From positions 38,512 to 102,511 of the forward strand of contig CANKBS010000014.1 of assembly GCA_947480015.1 (NCBI GenBank): a stretch of DNA of 64,000 bases. The letters are read 5' to 3'. Every line of letters starts with the position of its first letter. The first letter of the stretch is position 1. The stretch comes from Sphingobacteriaceae bacterium. GTDB lineage: Bacteria > Bacteroidota > Bacteroidia > B-17B0 > Aurantibacillaceae. Below, one piece after another: positions 60,783 through 64,000 of the stretch. The notes under the pieces are model-generated. The model had not been told where the DNA came from. It ran no database searches and saw only the letters and a list, made by a program, of their open reading frames with translations. The translations under genes were made by a program, and so were the position numbers.

Positions 60783-60933
60783 GTAAGGGGAATTCATTAA
60801 GCGCGTAAATGTATAAATTTAAATCAAAACCCTTTTAAAAATTGTTTAAATGGTTTAATGTAGGGGTCAATTGGTTTAAAAGAAATATGTATGACAAAGT
60901 ATTCTAAAAAAATCAAATATTTGTTAAAATGAA

Positions 60934-61028
60934 TTTACATGAAAACCGTGCAAAGCACCTACCTGAGCGCAAGACCTTATTTAACATTTTCGTCGAAAAT
61001 CTTTCAACATGGACTAATTTCATGTAAA
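60934..61028. promoter_or_regulatory. inverted repeats upstream of large type IX cargo gene
   Basis: The 306-bp gap 60783-61088 has no gene. TTTACATGAAA (60934-60944) has an exact reverse complement TTTCATGTAAA at 61018-61028. Between them, ATTTTCG-T-CGAAAAT (60986-61000) is a 15-bp palindrome. These could be regulator sites for the downstream gene or the divergent receptor gene. Function not shown. Confidence 0.4.
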
Positions 61029-61088
61029 AAGTAATTTTATTTTTTGTAGATTTACCTTACGAACTGAGTGTTTTTAAAATTTAGTATT

Positions 61089-63710
61089 ATGAAAAAGATT
61101 ATTATTTTATTTTTAGCATTGACCCTTTCCCAATTAAAGGCTCAAATAACTTGGAATGGTTTAGGCACAACGAATGATTGGAGTGAGTCTGCTAACTGGA
61201 GCGGTGGTGTTGTTCCACAGTCAACAGACGCGGTTGTTTTCAATGGAACAAGCACTAAGAACTGTGATATAGATGTAAGCGCCATTCCTGATATCACTAG
61301 TTTAAATATTAATTCGGCTTATACAGGGACGATTGACGGACTTTCGAATCCGGATATATATATTAGCGGAGTCTTTACAATGGGCGGTGGGACTTTTATC
61401 GCGCCTAGTGCTGACATGGGAATTGAGTCAAATATTGTCTTCACAGGAGGTGTATTCAGTGCCGGTAGTGGTACAGTTACTATGTGGATTAATGCTGGCG
61501 CAACTTCAAGTATTTCCGGCAGTATCATTTTCAATGTATTGAAGATTGCTTCTGCAGGAGGCAGTAACACAGAAAGAATTATGAATTTCGGAACCGCAAC
61601 AACAACAGCTTTATATTTAAGTACGGCTAGTGCATCAAAGCTATACAGTTATCAGGGTAATATTACAATTTTGGGTATTTTGAATATTCCCGGAACTAGC
61701 ATCGGGAGCCCAACTGCAAATACAGGAATGTTTACTTTTGGTGGCTCGGGCCCGATCGCTATTACAGGATCTGGTGCCGCTGCAAGAAGTAAATTACCGA
61801 ATATAGTTGTTAATACCACCGGAAATGTTTCGATAACCGGTCAATTAAATATTCAAGGAAATTGGACCGGTACGCAAGGCACTTTAACTGTAGGAAGTTC
61901 AACAGCGAATTTTTACGGAACTTCCGCTACCATTAGCGGCACTGCATCAGCTTTTGACAACTTGATTATTCAAACAGGAGCTTCAGTAACATTTCCCGCA
62001 GCTGAAGTTTTGGTGGGAGGTGATTTCACAAAATCAGGCTCTGTCAGTTTCCCGTCAACTAGTACTCTTAGTTTTAATGGCGCAGGAACACATTCTATTA
62101 CTGGTGTCTTAACCGCACAAAACATCCGAGTAAAATCAGGCACCATAAATTTAGTAGATGCAGTAACCATCATCGAATCCATTGCTGTGGAGTCTGGCGC
62201 TACTTTTAATACCAGTGCCGCAGGATTAACACTCGAGTCAAATGCATCCAATACGGCGAGGGTAGCACAGTCTGCAGGAACTTACGCAGGTAGTAATTAT
62301 ACCGTAAAAACATTTATACCAGGTGGTAATACGGGTTGGGCTAATTTAGGGGTTCGCGGGGTAACCGGGCAATTGGTGAGTAACTGGGATACCTATGTGA
62401 GTTCAGCCGCTGCAAATGGCATACCAATGACATGTACGGGCTGTTCTTATGGAACTTCTATTCCCGGAGGCACATTTTGTTCAGTTCAGGATTACGATCC
62501 GGCGACCATAAGTTATGTAGAGCTGACATCGTCTTCTGTAATTAATCCGGGTATTGGCCATTGGGTTTATGTTGGGAATAGTCAGAATACAACAACTGGC
62601 TTAACTTTAATAAACACAGGTGCTTTGTTAACAGGAACAACATCTGTGGCAATTACAAGTGGTGGCGATGCTTCAAATTTGGTTGCGAATCCTTACGCAA
62701 GCCCTATTTCTTATAATGAGTTGATGGTTATTAACTTTAATAATAACAGCAATTGTAACACCGATCAGTCTATTTACGTCTGGAATGCCGATTTGAATGG
62801 CACTTCCGGTGGTTTTTCTTCTTTTAATAATGGCGCTACCTCTCCCGGAGGTGCAGGCTCTTTAACTGATGTGATTCCAGGCGGACAAGCATTTTATGTG
62901 GTTGCAGACGTTGGAGGGACTTTAGATTTTGATGAAACCATGAAAGTTAGCAATTCCGTGGTGAGCAATCCACTTCTGAAACAAAGCGCGATCAACAATC
63001 AAATGTTTAGGATTAAAATTGCCGGTGGTACTGACTGGGATGCTACTTTGATTAGAATTAACCCAAATGCGAAGCCCGGTACTGATAAGTTAGATGCAAA
63101 GAAAATCTTTCAGTCTCCCGGTTATGTTGGCTACCCAGGCCCTTATACTAAATACACTACGGTCTCTACAAAGGATGCTAATGACAATGATTATTCGATT
63201 AATTCATTACCACCTTTAAACTACAGCATAAGTATTCCCTTACTTACAAAAGTGAGTGCTAGTGGTACATATACTTTAAGCACTTACGACTTCACTAATT
63301 TCCCTATGTGCATAGCTATAGTTGATAAACTAACCAACACTTATCACGATCTTCGTTTGACGCCTTATATTTTTACGATCAGCGATACAACTTCGGCACC
63401 CCGTTTTAATTTAATTCTATGTCGCGATGAAGCCCTTAACACTACCGGTATAAACGAAGTAGCGGCTGCTAATGGCAACGTTCAAATTAATCAAGATCAA
63501 ACCGGAGCTTTTGTGACTACTAAATTTGACAAAGCAACCAAAGCAACCATTTCGGTTTATAATATTATGGGCCAACAATTAATGAAAGATGTGATTGTAA
63601 ACGCTACCGAAACCAACACCCATTTAAATTTAGATTTACATGAGCAGGTAGTGCTTATTAAAGTCGTTACTGATAAGGAATCTACAGTTAAGAAGATAGT
63701 ATTACACTAA
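61089..63710 (+). CDS. large secreted protein with type IX C-terminal sorting domain
   Basis: An 873-residue protein. Signal peptide (MKKIIILFLALTLSQLKAQ), then about 400 residues of Gly/Ser/Thr-rich beta-repeat sequence (NLIIQTGASVTFPAAEVLVG, TLSFNGAGTHSITGV) as in surface adhesins, a Cys-containing middle (MTCTGCSYGTSIPGGTFCSV), and a C-terminal sorting domain of about 80 residues with ISVYNIMGQQLMKDVIV and the ending ESTVKKIVLH. It should be exported by the SprA translocon. Start chosen at ATG 61089; the upstream in-frame GTG 61068 would add seven residues before the signal. A terminator follows. Confidence 0.87.
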   Translation: MKKIIILFLALTLSQLKAQITWNGLGTTNDWSESANWSGGVVPQSTDAVVFNGTSTKNCDIDVSAIPDITSLNINSAYTGTIDGLSNPDIYISGVFTMGGGTFIAPSADMGIESNIVFTGGVFSAGSGTVTMWINAGATSSISGSIIFNVLKIASAGGSNTERIMNFGTATTTALYLSTASASKLYSYQGNITILGILNIPGTSIGSPTANTGMFTFGGSGPIAITGSGAAARSKLPNIVVNTTGNVSITGQLNIQGNWTGTQGTLTVGSSTANFYGTSATISGTASAFDNLIIQTGASVTFPAAEVLVGGDFTKSGSVSFPSTSTLSFNGAGTHSITGVLTAQNIRVKSGTINLVDAVTIIESIAVESGATFNTSAAGLTLESNASNTARVAQSAGTYAGSNYTVKTFIPGGNTGWANLGVRGVTGQLVSNWDTYVSSAAANGIPMTCTGCSYGTSIPGGTFCSVQDYDPATISYVELTSSSVINPGIGHWVYVGNSQNTTTGLTLINTGALLTGTTSVAITSGGDASNLVANPYASPISYNELMVINFNNNSNCNTDQSIYVWNADLNGTSGGFSSFNNGATSPGGAGSLTDVIPGGQAFYVVADVGGTLDFDETMKVSNSVVSNPLLKQSAINNQMFRIKIAGGTDWDATLIRINPNAKPGTDKLDAKKIFQSPGYVGYPGPYTKYTTVSTKDANDNDYSINSLPPLNYSISIPLLTKVSASGTYTLSTYDFTNFPMCIAIVDKLTNTYHDLRLTPYIFTISDTTSAPRFNLILCRDEALNTTGINEVAAANGNVQINQDQTGAFVTTKFDKATKATISVYNIMGQQLMKDVIVNATETNTHLNLDLHEQVVLIKVVTDKESTVKKIVLH

Positions 63711-63731
63711 GCTTTAACAGGGATTGAGAGC

Positions 63732-63758
63732 CTTTTGCCATTTGGCAAGGGTTTTTTT
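63732..63758 (+). terminator. terminator of large type IX cargo gene
   Basis: CTTTTGCC (63732-63739) pairs with GGCAAGGG (63744-63751) with two G-U pairs, followed by seven T (63752-63758). Confidence 0.75.
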
Positions 63759-63892
63759 CGCCAAATATAAACGAAGTAAGCATCTGGGCCATTTAAAATA
63801 GAGTCTTGTTGTTCCCTATGTTGTTTGTCCTATTATTTCATTAAAACATGTTCTGGAATTGCAAATAAAAAGTGGACAAAAAACATTTAGCT

Positions 63893-64000
63893 TTAAGCCG
63901 CGTTTTTTAGTTTATTGTTGATTAATTTTTCGTGTTCCAAAATTGTCAAATTATTTAGTTTTTTATGCCTTCTATTTTTGTTATACCAGGTTTCTATATA
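63893..64000 (-). mobile_element. IS3-family transposase, C-terminal end (cut by window edge)
   Basis: The minus strand reads 35 codons from the right edge to TAA at 63895-63893: YIETWYNKNRRHKKL then a Lys/Asn-rich tail. Y-I-E-x-WYN-x-x-RRH is the C-terminal signature of the IS3-family OrfB transposase (DDE integrase core). The catalytic residues lie outside the window. Beyond the stop, TGGACAAAAAACA at 63873-63885 may be the terminal inverted repeat of the element, but the other end is not visible for comparison. Confidence 0.75.

Noticed and set aside
1..64000. tRNA or rRNA genes
   Set aside because: No T-loop (GTTCRANNC) with matching stems or rRNA stretch was noticed by eye; a tRNAscan run would settle this.

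Overview
This window comes from a member of the Bacteroidota. The evidence is the type IX secretion translocon gene sprA, two secreted proteins with a type IX C-terminal sorting domain, a TonB-dependent receptor with a carboxypeptidase-like N-terminal domain, a DUF4783-nadC pair, bacillithiol synthesis (bshC), and promoters with the Bacteroidota -7 box TAnnTTTG instead of sigma70-type boxes. The order maeB-ruvA-sprA-gcvH-...-vanZ is the one I know from Flavobacteriales and relatives. The DNA is moderately AT-rich and reads as ordinary chromosome. No rRNA, tRNA, CRISPR-cas locus, phage or complete mobile element was seen. The only mobile DNA is the 3' end of an IS3-family transposase at the right edge.

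Layout. 1-5.9 kb: start of an amidohydrolase lipoprotein, a SnoaL-like protein, a dipeptidyl peptidase IV and a zinc-site-less sirtuin, a hexamer repeat, a tiny Cys-rich protein, a DAHP synthase-chorismate mutase fusion and a SpoU methyltransferase. 5.9-10.3 kb: an MCE (MlaD-like) protein, a membrane Fe-S protein, a CCG-domain Fe-S protein and a TPR lipoprotein. 10.4-18.8 kb: patatin, putative porin, rlmH, DUF4783-nadC, a DUF1801 protein and a glycosyltransferase, a decayed ParE-type toxin with intact antitoxin, a small membrane protein, and marC coupled to a DUF486 gene with an in-frame stop. 18.8-30.3 kb: DUF2461, AI-2E-type permease, GWxTD lipoprotein, rnhA, sucD, cupin, a TMTC-like membrane protein with an EF-hand-like insert, and a very large sensor kinase. 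30.4-45.0 kb: maeB, ruvA, sprA, gcvH, then an MBOAT/DHHW O-acylation pair in front of vanZ. 45.0-50.7 kb: an unknown secreted protein, a putative aminopeptidase, two tandem DUF4369-thioredoxin proteins, and an array of eight 47-50 bp repeats. 50.7-64 kb: a Sco protein with a cysteine-free partner, a type IX cargo protein, thiolase-upp-bshC, an ATP:cob(I)alamin adenosyltransferase with a hotdog thioesterase, a palindromic non-coding element, a TonB-dependent receptor, a large type IX cargo protein and the IS3 remnant.

How the genes work together. Much of the window concerns the cell envelope: protein export (SprA and its cargo), outer-membrane transport (porin, TonB receptor, MCE), surface polysaccharide acylation (MBOAT+DHHW), periplasmic thiol/copper chemistry (two TlpA-like proteins, Sco) and envelope sensing (large kinase). 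The rest is core metabolism and information processing. I did not find a clearly new defence or secretion system. The items most worth a second look are the 49-bp repeat array with a compensatory base-pair change, the EF-hand-like insert in the TMTC-like protein, the palindromic element at 58.2-58.4 kb, the Sco/Cys-less pair, and two genes broken by single small changes (ParE toxin, DUF486), which may be real decay or sequencing error.
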